Source: an uncultured Gammaproteobacteria bacterium
GTDB lineage: Bacteria > Pseudomonadota > Gammaproteobacteria > CAISUE01
Reading direction: 5' to 3'
NCBI GenBank assembly: GCA_903888615.1
Contig: CAISUE010000011.1
Span: 1-62,323 of the forward strand
Length of the DNA stretch: 62,323 nt
The translations under genes and the position numbers were made by a program. Of the stretch, positions 25,657-37,126 are shown piece after piece. The notes under the pieces were generated by a model, which saw nothing but the letters and a program-made list of their open reading frames with translations, was not told the DNA's origin and did no database searches. How positions within the stretch are numbered: position 1 is the first letter of the stretch; every line of letters begins with the position of its first letter.

Positions 25657-26774
25657 AAGGTTTTGAGTCCTCGCCATGTGCGAAGCTCCGGGTATTTATG
25701 CCAATACACACTGATAATCAGCGCCAATAGGCTTAAATGGGTCCAGCCAATGCCAGGAAATCGATTTAAAGAACCGTTGCCGATCCAAGCACGTAATAAA
25801 AAGAGTGAATTAGCATAGATGATAAAGAGTAAAATGCCGCTGATTAAACGTGCATAGCGACTTTGGCGTGGAGGTAATTGACCGAGTGGTAGCGCTAATA
25901 GACCGAGTAATAACGTGGCGATGGGTAAAGAGATACGCCATTCCAATTCGGCGGCAGCGGTGCGATCATGTCTGGCGAGGGTTAATAAACTGATCGTTGG
26001 CATGGCATCCATTTGGGTGCTGGCGTTGGCTAAGGCAACACCCCCCAATAAAATTTGATAACTGCCAAAAAAAGCTTGTTCAATATTGGCAGTTCCCGCG
26101 ATACCACTGTAACGGTGGCCATTATAAATAGCTAGGTATTGATTGGCAGGTTTAGCTTTGGAAATAATTTCACCGCGCGATGCCATAACTACATTCCATT
26201 GGCTGTCATCATAACGATGGCTATTTGGAATCAGGCGCTTTTCTGCCATGAAAATGCCTTGCAGATGCTGGTGGTCAACGGAACTTTGATTGATGTAAAA
26301 GACGTGATGGCCACCGTTATCGGCTTGAAATTTTTCAGGAATAATCGTGTCGATCGATGCGCCGGCATTAGTCGTGGATAACAATTTATCACGTACGGTT
26401 GCAATCAACGGTTGCGCCCATAGTGTTAAGACCGCGACTAATACCGTGGTGGAGGCTAAGAGAGTGGCGATTAAACGAAATTGTTGACGTAAGGTTAATC
26501 CACAGGCGCTTAAAATAAGCAATTCATTATCGGCTGAAAAACGCCCAAGCGTTAAGAGTAAGCTTAAAAAAAACGTCAGTGGTAATAGTAAACTGAGCAA
26601 ATAAGGAATTTCCAATAGCATAATTTTGCCGACCACCCCTAAAGCGATTTCGCCGGCAGCTGCATCATTTAGGTAGCGGACCAATTGATTCCCTAAAAAA
26701 ATAATTAGGATAATCAGCGTGACAGTCACCAAGCTTTGGAGTAATTCTCGATTAAAATAACGATAAATCAGCAC
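25653..26774 (-). CDS. lptF: LPS export ABC transporter permease LptF
   Basis: Partner of LptG in LPS export. The family N-terminus LIYRYFNRELLQSLVTVTLI points to the GTG at 26774 as start, giving 373 residues (E. coli 366). The frame stays open upstream to 26861, but that extension is unlike LptF. The sequence shows three helices, the cytoplasmic coupling segment FSADNELLILSACGLTLRQQ, a periplasmic domain and a C-terminal WRISLPIATLLLGLLALPLGQLPPRQSRYARL. lptF-lptG divergent from pepA is the arrangement also seen in E. coli. No clear ribosome site precedes the GTG. Confidence 0.88.
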   Translation of the reverse strand: MLIYRYFNRELLQSLVTVTLIILIIFLGNQLVRYLNDAAAGEIALGVVGKIMLLEIPYLLSLLLPLTFFLSLLLTLGRFSADNELLILSACGLTLRQQFRLIATLLASTTVLVAVLTLWAQPLIATVRDKLLSTTNAGASIDTIIPEKFQADNGGHHVFYINQSSVDHQHLQGIFMAEKRLIPNSHRYDDSQWNVVMASRGEIISKAKPANQYLAIYNGHRYSGIAGTANIEQAFFGSYQILLGGVALANASTQMDAMPTISLLTLARHDRTAAAELEWRISLPIATLLLGLLALPLGQLPPRQSRYARLISGILLFIIYANSLFLLRAWIGNGSLNRFPGIGWTHLSLLALIISVYWHKYPELRTWRGLKTL

Positions 26775-26838
26775 GAGTTTGTTAGAATGTCCGAATGAAA
26801 ATACATAAAGCGCCTTTGTAAAGATGGCTAACACTAAC

Positions 26839-26867
26839 TTAAAATAGCGTGAAGGCGTCATTATACT
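26839..26867 (+). promoter_or_regulatory. Candidate pepA promoter
   Basis: TTAAAA (26839-26844), a 17-base spacer and TATACT (26862-26867) lie about 45 bases upstream of the pepA start, in the region divergent from lptF. Confidence 0.5.
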
Positions 26868-26910
26868 ACGCTCAGCGGCCAGAGTAACACTTAAAATGAG
26901 AGAGATGATT

Positions 26911-28365
26911 ATGAATACCTACCAATTAGCGAACGCATTCACCGCTGCTACGGACATTATGGTTCTGGGTTTAGCGACGGATAAACAGGTAGCGACGACT
27001 CTGTTGCCAATGCCATTGATGACGGAATTACATGCAGTCATTGAACGCCATGCGCTGACTTTAAACGTGGGTCAGTGCTACGTTTTTTGTCGTACGACAG
27101 CACCTTATAAAATTATTTTAGTAGGGGTGGAAGCGCTTGAAAAGATGACTTTGCAAACGTGGCAAAAAGCCGTTAAAGCGGTGGCAAAACTATTGCCTGA
27201 TAGTAATCGACAGTCACTCGCTTTTATCGTGCCAGAAATGGCGCAAGTTTGGTTGAGTGCGACAGTGATTGCTTTGGAGAGTGAACATTATCAACAAGGC
27301 CAATTGAAAAAAGCCGGTTTAAATCCTAGTGCTTGGCCATCGGCGATCACCTTGGTAAGCCCCTGGTCAGCAGACGCTGCAGCAATGCTTGCTCAAGGGC
27401 AAGCAATTGCCAATGGTATTCATTTAACCAAAACCTTGGGTGATTTACCCGCGAATCATTGCACGCCGCGTATCTTAGCTGAAGAGGCGCTGTTATTAGC
27501 AAAAAACAGTCAAGGCTTGCTCGAAGTGGACATTTTAGATGAACAGCAAATCAAAGCTTTGGGTATGGGGTGTTTATTAGGGGTGAGTCAAGGCAGTCTT
27601 GAGTCGCCACGTTTTATTGTTTTTAAATATGCCGGTGGGGTGCCGACCACAGATCCTATCGTTTTGGTGGGTAAAGGTGTGACCTTTGATAGCGGTGGCA
27701 TCAGTATCAAGGGTGGTAGTCGAATGGATGAAATGAAATACGATATGTGTGGCGCAGCCGCTATTTTCGGTGTGATGAAAGCATTGGTTGAATTGCAACC
27801 GGCGATCCATGTGTGTGGTTTGATTGCGGCGACGGAAAATATGCCCAGTGGGGCTGCGCTTAAACCGGGTGATGTGATCACTTCGATGTCAGGTTTGACG
27901 GTCGAAGTGTTAAATACCGATGCGGAAGGTCGGTTAGTATTGGCTGATGCGTTAACTTATGCTGCGCGCTTTAAACCAAAGGCTGTCATTGACTTAGCTA
28001 CGTTAACAGGTGCCATTATCGTTGCTCTTGGTTCAGGCGCCAGTGGTTTAATGAGTAATAACGAAGCACTGGCGCAGCATTTATTGCGTGCTGGCACAAT
28101 GGCGGGTGATCGTTTGTGGCAATTACCTTTGTGGGATGAATATCAAGAGTTGATCGACACCCCTTTTGCCGATATGGCAAATCTTGGTAATGATGAAGCC
28201 AAAAGTATCACGGCTGGGTGTTTTTTAGCGCGTTTTGCGACCGAGTATGCGTGGGCTCATTTAGATATTGCAGGAACGGCGTGGGTGGCTGCGGGTAAGA
28301 AACGCGCGGCGACAGGTCGGCCAGTGGCAACATTGGTAGAATATCTTTTGGGTAACGTGGTTTAG
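26911..28365 (+). CDS. pepA: Leucyl aminopeptidase (M17)
   Basis: Cytosolic two-metal aminopeptidase releasing N-terminal residues; E. coli PepA also binds DNA in Xer recombination. Metal-binding and catalytic segments are present: VGKGVTFDSGGISIKGG (metal Lys and Asp), MKYDMCGAAAIFGVM, and the family signature NTDAEGRLVLADAL. The N-terminal domain (to about 165) is the macro-like regulatory domain. The ATG at 26911 (MNTYQLANAF) is preferred because GAGAG lies 6-10 bases upstream; two earlier in-frame ATGs overlap that site. It has 484 residues and lies divergent from lptF as in E. coli. Confidence 0.93.
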   Translation: MNTYQLANAFTAATDIMVLGLATDKQVATTLLPMPLMTELHAVIERHALTLNVGQCYVFCRTTAPYKIILVGVEALEKMTLQTWQKAVKAVAKLLPDSNRQSLAFIVPEMAQVWLSATVIALESEHYQQGQLKKAGLNPSAWPSAITLVSPWSADAAAMLAQGQAIANGIHLTKTLGDLPANHCTPRILAEEALLLAKNSQGLLEVDILDEQQIKALGMGCLLGVSQGSLESPRFIVFKYAGGVPTTDPIVLVGKGVTFDSGGISIKGGSRMDEMKYDMCGAAAIFGVMKALVELQPAIHVCGLIAATENMPSGAALKPGDVITSMSGLTVEVLNTDAEGRLVLADALTYAARFKPKAVIDLATLTGAIIVALGSGASGLMSNNEALAQHLLRAGTMAGDRLWQLPLWDEYQELIDTPFADMANLGNDEAKSITAGCFLARFATEYAWAHLDIAGTAWVAAGKKRAATGRPVATLVEYLLGNVV

Positions 28366-28501
28366 TATCCATTCAGCACGCGCTGCGCGGGAAACTTAGC
28401 GCTAGTGCGGGTTAAGGGGGAGAAGCGCGATTCTTTCCCTCAACAATCCCCTCATCGCGTAAGGAGCCACTAGCCTATATCTCTGCAAGAAATAGGAAAA
28501 T

Positions 28502-29596
28502 GTGGTGAATGGTTACATGTGGTTAACTCATACAATGACGAAGCGATTTTTACGAGCAGTTAGGAGTAGTGGTTTGTTGTGGTTGAGCCTGGGCTTTAGT
28601 GTGAATGCCTTTGCCTTGACGTTTGATTTGCCGGGTAATGGCGCCACTATTGTCGGCGATATCAAAGAAGTTTCCGCTGTGACGGGAGATACGTTTGTGA
28701 GTGTTGCACGGCGTTATGGCTTAGGTTATGTGGAATTGATGGAAGCCAATCCAACGCTTAAGCCAGAAGATACGCTTGAATCAAGTCAAGCTGTTTTGTT
28801 GCCGACAGAATTTATTTTGCCGAATGCCGATCATCGGGGTTTAGTGATTAATTTAGCAGAATTGCGGCTGTATTTTTATAAACCCAATACCCGTGAAGTG
28901 ATGACGTTTCCTGTCGGTATTGGTCGTGCTGGTTGGAATACGCCCTTAGGTTTAACGAATGTCGCGTGGAAGCAGAAAGATCCGACATGGCACGTATCGA
29001 GCACGATTAAGCAAGCTCGCGCTTTAGAAGGTGTAAATTTACCTGATAGTGTGGCGCCAGGGCCTGATAACCCATTGGGCCAATATGCGATTCATTTAGG
29101 GTTTAATGCGATTTTAATTCACGGCAGTAATGATCCCGGGGGGATTGGTCGACGTAGCAGTTCAGGTTGTATACGTTTGCAACCGGAAGCTATTGAAAAT
29201 TTTTTTGATGATGTTATGGTTAACTCGCCGGTGATGATTGTTGATCAACCGATTAAAGTCGGTTGGTTAGCTAATACGCTTTACTTAGAAGTGCATGAAC
29301 CTTTAGAAAATGATCAGGGTGGCCATAATCATGCGATGAGTGATGAAGCGTATCATTTAGTGAATGCAGCTATTCAAGCCAGACCCGCGGATATTGATTG
29401 GCGTGCGGTAGACACTAGCGTTGAACAGCAGCGCGGCTATCCTGTGAAAATAGGTATTGGGATAGGAGCGATTCCGACGATTGCGGTGCCTTTAAATTCA
29501 GCTGCCTTAGAGATAAAGCACGCTAAGGGCAAAAAAACATCGGTAGTCCATAAAAAGAAAACGCATAAAAAGTCTTCTTTTTTTAATGTAATTTAA
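28502..29596 (+). CDS. L,D-transpeptidase (YkuD) with LysM-like domain
   Basis: Periplasmic enzyme forming 3-3 peptidoglycan cross-links or attaching proteins to peptidoglycan. A signal peptide (FLRAVRSSGLLWLSLGFSVNAFA) leads into a LysM-like region, AVTGDTFVSVARRYGLGYVELMEANP. The YkuD domain (about 115-260) has IHLGFNAILIHGSN and the catalytic SSSGCIRLQPEAIENFF with Cys. A basic Lys-rich tail, KGKKTSVVHKKKTHKKS, follows. The GTG at 28502 has GGA upstream; an ATG at 28535 (MTKRFLRAV) would give a more normal signal peptide. Similar to E. coli ErfK/YbiS. The 28366-28501 spacer holds only short GC-rich repeats. Confidence 0.88.
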   Translation: MVNGYMWLTHTMTKRFLRAVRSSGLLWLSLGFSVNAFALTFDLPGNGATIVGDIKEVSAVTGDTFVSVARRYGLGYVELMEANPTLKPEDTLESSQAVLLPTEFILPNADHRGLVINLAELRLYFYKPNTREVMTFPVGIGRAGWNTPLGLTNVAWKQKDPTWHVSSTIKQARALEGVNLPDSVAPGPDNPLGQYAIHLGFNAILIHGSNDPGGIGRRSSSGCIRLQPEAIENFFDDVMVNSPVMIVDQPIKVGWLANTLYLEVHEPLENDQGGHNHAMSDEAYHLVNAAIQARPADIDWRAVDTSVEQQRGYPVKIGIGIGAIPTIAVPLNSAALEIKHAKGKKTSVVHKKKTHKKSSFFNVI

Positions 29597-29608
29597 AAGG
29601 GGTATGGC

Positions 29609-29860
29609 ATGGTGAAAATAGTCGTTTATAGTTCTGCTCATTGTCCTTATTGTGATCGTGCTAAAGCGTTGTTGCAACGTAAAGGCCTCTCATTTGAAGA
29701 AATTCGTGTCGACTTGGATCCTTTAGCAAAAGATGCCATGATAGCGTTAACCGGTCGTCGAACCGTGCCACAAATTTATATCGGTGAAGTGCATGTCGGT
29801 GGTTGCGATGATCTTTATGCGTTAGAGCGCAGCGGCGAATTAGCACCATTGTTAGCTTGA
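29609..29860 (+). CDS. grxC: Glutaredoxin 3-type
   Basis: Small thiol-disulfide oxidoreductase reduced by glutathione. Its 83 residues include the dithiol active site CPYC at 12-15 (SSAHCPYCDRAKALL), the cis-proline loop RRTVPQIYIGEVHVGG and the glutathione-binding CDDLYALE. It starts 12 bases after the transpeptidase stop, preceded by AAGGGG, and is probably in the same unit. Confidence 0.93.
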   Translation: MVKIVVYSSAHCPYCDRAKALLQRKGLSFEEIRVDLDPLAKDAMIALTGRRTVPQIYIGEVHVGGCDDLYALERSGELAPLLA

Positions 29861-29862
29861 AG

Positions 29863-29941
29863 GTAGCTATTCAGCACCATCGCTATTAGTCCCCACTAGC
29901 AAGCTTCTACGAAAAATGGGCTAAATGTGCTGAATAGCTAC
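29863..29941. repeat. Long inverted repeat with TTCAGCAC arms after grxC
   Basis: GTAGCTATTCAGCAC (29863-29877) and GTGCTGAATAGCTAC (29927-29941) are perfect 15-base inverted arms separated by 49 bases. There is no T-run. The 11-base core TTCAGCACCAT recurs in another inverted repeat near 50132-50171, so this may be a small dispersed intergenic element. Confidence 0.6.
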
Positions 29942-29991
29942 GCTTGAAGTGATTTTATTTGTGTATAAGTCATAATTCTGTTATATATGCG

Positions 29992-30060
29992 CACCGCTTT
30001 TAAAACCAAGCTAAAGTGAATATTTAATTCTTATCGTGGATCTTAATAAGAAAGGCGGTG
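29992..30060 (+). promoter_or_regulatory. Nested hairpins in the dksA leader
   Basis: CACCGCTTT (29992-30000) can pair with AAAGGCGGTG (30051-30060) with one bulge. Inside it, TTCTTAT (30028-30034) pairs with ATAAGAA (30046-30052); the last two bases are shared. The structure lies 33 bases before the dksA start and could shape its mRNA leader. Confidence 0.35.
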
Positions 30061-30092
30061 TGGTTTAACGGTCTAAATAAGGGAGTAGGGTG

Positions 30093-30533
30093 ATGAAAAC
30101 AGAATTTTCCGCAAAATCGACGTTTCTTAATGATGAAGAAACCACTGTTAGCAAAGAAGAAGGGCTTTATATGACTACAGAGCAATTGGAATTTTTTCGC
30201 GCATTACTCTTAAAGTGGAAAAGTAACTTGATGGTGGATGTGGATAAAACCATTCATCACATGCAAGATGAAGCGGCTAATTTTGCCGATCCCAATGACC
30301 GTGCGACGCAAGAAGAAGAGTTTAGTTTGGAATTGCGCACGCGAGATCGTGAGCGCAAGTTGATGGCGAAAATCGATGAATCGCTCAATCGGATCGATTC
30401 TGGCGAATACGGGATTTGCGAAGAATGTGGTATCGAAATTGGCATCAATCGTTTAAAAGCGCGTCCAACGGCCGAATTGTGTATCGATTGCAAGACGTTG
30501 CAAGAAATCAAAGAAAAGCAAATGGCGGATTAG
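30093..30533 (+). CDS. dksA: RNA polymerase-binding transcription factor DksA
   Basis: Binds the RNA polymerase secondary channel and, with ppGpp, tunes rRNA and stress promoters. The coiled coil (about 30-105) has the tip [13 protein letters not shown] with the two acidic residues needed for activity. The zinc finger is CEECG...CIDC. Its 146 residues match E. coli's 151. The ATG at 30093 is preferred to the GTG at 30090; GGGAG lies upstream. metK begins 1 base after its stop, so the two are co-transcribed. Confidence 0.95.
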   Translation: MKTEFSAKSTFLNDEETTVSKEEGLYMTTEQLEFFRALLLKWKSNLMVDVDKTIHHMQDEAANFADPNDRATQEEEFSLELRTRDRERKLMAKIDESLNRIDSGEYGICEECGIEIGINRLKARPTAELCIDCKTLQEIKEKQMAD

Positions 30534-30534
30534 T

Positions 30535-31689
30535 ATGTATCAAAATCAATTGTTTACGTCAGAATCGGTCTCAGAAGGCCATCCTGATAAATTAGCGGAT
30601 CAAATTTCCGATGCGATTTTAGATGCGCTATTAGCGAAAGACCCTTATGCACGGGTGGCTTGCGAAACATTGGTGAAAACAGGCATGGTGTTAATTGCTG
30701 GTGAAATTACCACCAATGCGTGGGTCGATATGGATACGATTGCCAGGGGCGTTATTAAACGCTGCGGTTATGTCGGTGCAGAATTGGGCTTTGATGCGGA
30801 ATCCTGTGCGATATTAACTGCTATTGGTAAGCAATCGCCGGATATTGCCATGGGTGTTGATGAAGATGCTGTGCACATTATGGGGGCTGGCGATCAAGGC
30901 ATGATGTTTGGTTATGCGAGCTCAGAAACCGATGTTTTTATGCCCGCACCGATTGTCTATGCGCATCGTTTAGTGCAGCGTCAAGCGACATTGCGTAAAA
31001 ACGGTCAGTTGCCTTGGTTGCGACCCGATGCCAAAAGCCAAGTAAGCTTACGTTATGAAAATAACCAGCCGGTGGCAGTGGATGCGGTGGTGTTATCAAC
31101 TCAGCACGATCCTTCTATTAGCAATAAAGATTTGATTGAAGCGGTACGAGAAGAAATCATCAAGCCGGTGATGCCAAGTCATTGGCTGACAGCAGACACG
31201 AAATGGTTTATTAATCCCACGGGACGGTTTGTGATTGGTGGGCCGGTGGGAGATACTGGCTTGACAGGTCGAAAAATTATCGTCGATACTTATGGTGGGA
31301 TGGCGCGTCACGGTGGCGGTGCTTTTTCAGGCAAAGATCCAACTAAAGTCGATCGTTCGGCCGCTTATGGCGCGCGCTATGTGGCTAAGAATATTGTCGC
31401 AGCGGGCTTTGCTGAAAAATGTGAAATTCAAATTTCTTATGCGATTGGTATCGCTGAACCCACGTCGATTAGCTTGGAGTGTTTTGGCACCCATAAAGTT
31501 CCTGTGCAAAGAATTGTCGAAGTGATACGTCAGCAGTTTGATTTAACACCTAAAGGTTTGATTACTATGTTGGCTTTGCGTGAGCCTCGCTATGAAGTTA
31601 CGGCGGCTTATGGCCATTTTGGTCGTGAAGAGCTTGAGTTTAGCTGGGAACGTTTGGATAAAGTGGCTGTCTTAAAAGCCTTGTTATAA
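30535..31689 (+). CDS. metK: S-adenosylmethionine synthetase
   Basis: Cytosolic enzyme making S-adenosylmethionine, the methyl donor used by RsmA in this window, from methionine and ATP. Diagnostic segments are [52 protein letters not shown] and [31 protein letters not shown]. Its 384 residues equal the E. coli length. It sits 1 base after the dksA stop. No SAM riboswitch is visible in this short junction. Confidence 0.96.
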   Translation: MYQNQLFTSESVSEGHPDKLADQISDAILDALLAKDPYARVACETLVKTGMVLIAGEITTNAWVDMDTIARGVIKRCGYVGAELGFDAESCAILTAIGKQSPDIAMGVDEDAVHIMGAGDQGMMFGYASSETDVFMPAPIVYAHRLVQRQATLRKNGQLPWLRPDAKSQVSLRYENNQPVAVDAVVLSTQHDPSISNKDLIEAVREEIIKPVMPSHWLTADTKWFINPTGRFVIGGPVGDTGLTGRKIIVDTYGGMARHGGGAFSGKDPTKVDRSAAYGARYVAKNIVAAGFAEKCEIQISYAIGIAEPTSISLECFGTHKVPVQRIVEVIRQQFDLTPKGLITMLALREPRYEVTAAYGHFGREELEFSWERLDKVAVLKALL

Positions 31690-31709
31690 TAGTCACGATC
31701 AAATAATCC

Positions 31710-31738
31710 TTGAGAAAAATGGGGTTATTCACTATAAT
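31710..31738 (+). promoter_or_regulatory. Promoter of the atpIBEFHAG operon
   Basis: TTGAGA (31710-31715), a 17-base spacer and a perfect TATAAT (31733-31738) lie 11 bases before the atpI start. This gives a very short leader or leaderless atpI mRNA unless transcription starts further upstream. Confidence 0.7.
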
Positions 31739-31749
31739 GCCGGGTTGCC

Positions 31750-33304
<1,555 letters not shown>

Positions 33305-33367
33305 TTAATTGGGTAACGTTTGAATTTTGGCGTTGTTTGTGAGTAGCATTACGTTTGAGGAATTGCG

Positions 33368-33841
33368 ATGGAAATTAATTTAACCCTAATCGGCCAGCTG
33401 ATCACGTTTGCGATCGTGGTGTGGTTTACCATGCGCTATGTTTGGCCACCCTTAATGGCAAATTTAGAAGCACGGCAATTACTCATCAGCAACGGTTTAG
33501 TTCAAGCGGCACAAGCGGCAGTGGATTTAGAGCAGGCACAATTGCTGGCTAAAACGCTGCTAGATGAAGCTAAAACGCAAGCCCAAGTATTGCTTGAACA
33601 AACGCAGAAGCGTAGTTTGGTCTTGATTGAGGAGGCCCGTGTGGATGCTCAGGCTGAAGGTCAACGCGTGCTCAGTTTAGCTAAAAACGAAATTGCCCGT
33701 GAAAGCTTAGCGGCCAAAGAAAGCTTGCGCCACCAAGTCGCAAGCATGGTAGTGGCCGGGGCGACAAAAATTTTAGGCAAAGAAATTAATCAAGCAGCGA
33801 ATCAGCAATTGCTTGATGATGTCATAAACCAGCAACTTTAA
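33368..33841 (+). CDS. atpF: ATP synthase Fo subunit b
   Basis: Peripheral stalk subunit: one N-terminal helix (about 5-25, LIGQLITFAIVVWFTMRYVWPP) followed by a long Ala/Gln/Glu-rich coiled coil that reaches F1. Its 157 residues match E. coli (156). The stop is 7 bases before the chosen atpH start. Confidence 0.95.
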   Translation: MEINLTLIGQLITFAIVVWFTMRYVWPPLMANLEARQLLISNGLVQAAQAAVDLEQAQLLAKTLLDEAKTQAQVLLEQTQKRSLVLIEEARVDAQAEGQRVLSLAKNEIARESLAAKESLRHQVASMVVAGATKILGKEINQAANQQLLDDVINQQL

Positions 33842-33848
33842 TGGCGTC

Positions 33849-34400
33849 ATGTCAATGTCGATTCCTGTGCAACAATATGCTAGACCCTATGCTAATGCCG
33901 CTTTTGAATGGTCGCAGGCATTAAATCAAGAAGCGTCGTGGCTGAGTGCTTTGCAACTATTAGCGACGTTTTTTAGTGATGTGAATTTAAAAACGACGTT
34001 ATTTGATCCGCGGGTTGGCGCGTTGAAAGTAACAGAGGTGTTGATTGATGTTTTGGGGCCAGCCTTAGATGTGCCTCAGCAAAACTTTGTGAAATTATTA
34101 GCAAAGCAACGGCGTTTTAACTTGATACCGTGTATCGCGCGCTTATTTGCTGATTTAGTCGCCGCATCTCAAAATACGTTAAGGGTGTTTGTGAGTTCTG
34201 CTTTTACTTTGTCAGAACATGATCAACAACGTTTAATTGTAAAGTTGCAAGAGAAGTATCAAAAAAATATTGACTTGCAGTGGCAGCTTGAGCCCAGTTT
34301 AATGGGTGGTATTCAAATCAAAGTCGGTGATGAAGTCATTGATGCTTCGATCCGCGGTAAATTGCACCAGTTTGAAGTTGCGCTGAATAAATCAGCGTAA
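33849..34400 (+). CDS. atpH: ATP synthase F1 subunit delta
   Basis: Links the peripheral stalk to the top of F1. It has 183 residues (E. coli 177). The N-terminal helical domain has YARPYANAAFEWS, and the C-terminal domain carries LEPSLMGGIQIKVGDEVIDASIRGKLHQ, the delta/OSCP signature. The ATG at 33849 or the in-frame ATG at 33855 could be used. Confidence 0.94.
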   Translation: MSMSIPVQQYARPYANAAFEWSQALNQEASWLSALQLLATFFSDVNLKTTLFDPRVGALKVTEVLIDVLGPALDVPQQNFVKLLAKQRRFNLIPCIARLFADLVAASQNTLRVFVSSAFTLSEHDQQRLIVKLQEKYQKNIDLQWQLEPSLMGGIQIKVGDEVIDASIRGKLHQFEVALNKSA

Positions 34401-34472
34401 ACGATCGTACTACTATTATTGATAATGCTCTTAGTGTTATTACCTTTTTATTGTTTTTCTAAGTGAGTCGAT

Positions 34473-36014
34473 ATGTCACTGAATCCATCTGAAATTAGTG
34501 AAGTCATTAAACAACGCATTGCAGCGTTCAATCCGCAAACAGAAAGTCATAACGAAGGTGTTATTGTCAGTTTACAAGACGGTATCGTGCGCATTTATGG
34601 TTTAAGCAATGTGATGCAAGGTGAAATGCTCGAATTTGCCGGCAATACGTTTGGGATGGCGTTAAATTTAGAGCGTGATTCGGTCGGTGCCGTCGTATTG
34701 GGTCCGTATGAGCATTTGTGTGAAGGGCAGGTCGTGCGTTGCACTGGCCGCATTTTGGAAGTGCCAGTCGGTGAAGCGCTGCTGGGCAGGGTAGTTGATG
34801 CGTTGGGTCAGCCCATCGATGGCAAAGGACCGATAGAAGCACAAAGCTTTTCTGCTATTGAAAAAGTAGCGCCTGGCGTGATCACACGACAATCGGTTGA
34901 TGAACCGATGCCAACAGGCATTAAAGCAATCGATGCAATGGTACCCGTCGGTCGCGGTCAACGTGAATTAATCATTGGGGATCGCCAAACGGGCAAAACA
35001 GCAATTGCGTTAGATGCCATTATTAATCAGCGTCACACGGGTATTAAATGCGTTTATGTGGCGATTGGCCAAAAGGCTTCTTCTATTGCCACTGTGGTGC
35101 GTAAATTAGAAGAACACGATGCGCTAGCGCATACAATCATTGTGGTAGCAACCGCATCTGATGCCGCGGCATTGCAATTCATTGCGCCTTATGCGGGTTG
35201 TAGCATGGGTGAATATTTTAGAGATAAGGGTGAAGATGCCTTAATTATCTATGATGACCTCTCTAAGCAAGCGGTAGCTTATCGACAAATTTCATTGTTA
35301 TTGCGTAGGCCCCCGGGTCGTGAAGCGTACCCTGGTGATATTTTCTATATCCATTCGCGGTTGCTTGAGCGGGCAGCTCGCGTTAATGTCGATTATGTTG
35401 AAAAAATGACCCATGGTGCTGTTAAAGGCAAAACTGGCTCATTGACAGCATTGCCGATTATTGAAACCCAGGCAGGCGATGTATCCGCGTTTGTGCCAAC
35501 CAATGTGATTTCGATTACCGATGGACAAATTTTCTTAGAAACCGATTTATTTAATGCCAACATTCGTCCCGCGATTAATGCTGGTTTATCGGTATCACGG
35601 GTAGGTGGAGCAGCTCAAACGAAAATCATTAAAAAATTAGGCGGGGGTGTGCGTTTAGCACTCGCGCAATACCGTGAATTAGCGGCGTTTTCGCAATTTG
35701 CTTCTGATTTGGATGAAACAACCCGTAAGCAATTAGAGCGTGGTCAGCGGATTACTGAAGTGTTGAAGCAAACGCAATATTTACCGATGTCAGTGGCAAC
35801 CATGGCGATAACGTTATTTGCAGTGGAAAAAGGTTTTATCGACGATATTGCCTTGTTGCACGTTACCCGTTTTGAAACAGAATTACAGCAATACATGCAT
35901 GTTGAACACAGTGCGTTGATTGCTGAAATCAATGTTAAAGGGGATTGCAGCGCTGCCATTGAAGAGTCTTTGACTAAAGCGTTAACCACTTTTAAGCACA
36001 CTTTTTCAATGTAA
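34473..36014 (+). CDS. atpA: ATP synthase F1 subunit alpha
   Basis: Non-catalytic nucleotide-binding subunit of the F1 hexamer. The P-loop GDRQTGKT is at 169-176 and [43 protein letters not shown] is the family signature region with the arginine finger. Its 513 residues equal the E. coli length. A 72-base gap separates it from atpH. Confidence 0.97.
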   Translation: MSLNPSEISEVIKQRIAAFNPQTESHNEGVIVSLQDGIVRIYGLSNVMQGEMLEFAGNTFGMALNLERDSVGAVVLGPYEHLCEGQVVRCTGRILEVPVGEALLGRVVDALGQPIDGKGPIEAQSFSAIEKVAPGVITRQSVDEPMPTGIKAIDAMVPVGRGQRELIIGDRQTGKTAIALDAIINQRHTGIKCVYVAIGQKASSIATVVRKLEEHDALAHTIIVVATASDAAALQFIAPYAGCSMGEYFRDKGEDALIIYDDLSKQAVAYRQISLLLRRPPGREAYPGDIFYIHSRLLERAARVNVDYVEKMTHGAVKGKTGSLTALPIIETQAGDVSAFVPTNVISITDGQIFLETDLFNANIRPAINAGLSVSRVGGAAQTKIIKKLGGGVRLALAQYRELAAFSQFASDLDETTRKQLERGQRITEVLKQTQYLPMSVATMAITLFAVEKGFIDDIALLHVTRFETELQQYMHVEHSALIAEINVKGDCSAAIEESLTKALTTFKHTFSM

Positions 36015-36049
36015 TCTTTAAATGGATATTATCATTTTGAGCCCATGTT

Positions 36050-36913
36050 ATGAGTAGTACCAAAGAAATACGTACCAAAATAAAGAGTATTCGCAGTACG
36101 CAAAAAATTACCAAAGCCATGGAAATGGTGGCAGCGAGTAAAATGCGTCGGGCGCAAGAAAGAATGCTCGCATCCAAAGCTTATGCACATAAAATTCGCC
36201 AAGTGGTGGCGCATTTAGCATGTGGTAAATCAGAATATCAACACCCGTTTTTAAAAGACCGCGTTCAAAAACGGGTCGGTTACATTATTATCACCACCGA
36301 TCGTGGCTTGTGTGGTGGTTTAAATGTCAATTTATTGAAGAGTGCTCTCTTGGCTATTCGTGCCAAACATGTGGATGGCATTGAAGTGGATTTGTGTTTG
36401 CTTGGGACCAAAGGCGAATTATTTTTCAAGCGCTTTGGTGGTCATGTGGTTGCAACTAAAAACCATTTGGGGGACAGCCCCCATGTCGAAGATTTAATTG
36501 GCGTGGTGAATGTCATGCTGCAATCTTACCAACAAGGCGAGTTAGATGGCTTGTACCTTATTCACAATGATTTTGTGAATACCATGGTACAAAAGCCCAT
36601 TATTCAACAATTATTGCCAGTAACATTGAATGAAGATTTAACAAAATTGCAATACCATTGGGATTATTTATACGAACCGGATGCTAAAAAAGTCATCGAT
36701 GTATTATTAAAACGCTATATCGAATCACAAGTGTATCAAGCAGTGGTTGAAAATATCGCTTGTGAACAAGCCGCGCGAATGGTGGCGATGAAAAGTGCTT
36801 CTGAAAATGCCAATGATATTATTGCTGATTTACAATTGATTTATAATAAAGCCCGCCAAGCTGCCATCACTCAAGAATTGGCTGAAATCATCGCCGGCGC
36901 CGCCGCGGTTTAA
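36050..36913 (+). CDS. atpG: ATP synthase F1 subunit gamma
   Basis: Central rotor shaft of F1. The N-terminal helix [34 protein letters not shown] and the C-terminal [46 protein letters not shown] are the classic paired coiled coil. Its 287 residues equal E. coli's. It ends the first half of the ATP synthase operon: atpD does not follow. Two outer-membrane genes lie between. Confidence 0.96.
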   Translation: MSSTKEIRTKIKSIRSTQKITKAMEMVAASKMRRAQERMLASKAYAHKIRQVVAHLACGKSEYQHPFLKDRVQKRVGYIIITTDRGLCGGLNVNLLKSALLAIRAKHVDGIEVDLCLLGTKGELFFKRFGGHVVATKNHLGDSPHVEDLIGVVNVMLQSYQQGELDGLYLIHNDFVNTMVQKPIIQQLLPVTLNEDLTKLQYHWDYLYEPDAKKVIDVLLKRYIESQVYQAVVENIACEQAARMVAMKSASENANDIIADLQLIYNKARQAAITQELAEIIAGAAAV

Positions 36914-37036
36914 TGCGCTGACGCTTTTTTAGCTTGGCCTAAGTTTAAATCAATCGGCTTAAGGTCTTAGGATTAATAGCGTGTTATTCACAATGATAAT
37001 AATCAGCAATTATAAGATTTTTTTCACGGCTGTAAA

Positions 37037-37065
37037 TTGAAAAAAGTTGTATTTAGCTTTTTAAT
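37037..37065 (+). promoter_or_regulatory. Promoter of the first outer-membrane protein gene
   Basis: TTGAAA (37037-37042), a 17-base spacer and TTTAAT (37060-37065) lie about 60 bases before the ATG. Both hexamers match 5 of 6 consensus bases, which supports transcription of this gene separate from atpG. Confidence 0.6.
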
Positions 37066-37126
37066 GCGTTAAATTGTCGGTCCAAGTAGATTTAAACTTT
37101 TATTCAACTCTAGGGAAGCACGTTCT

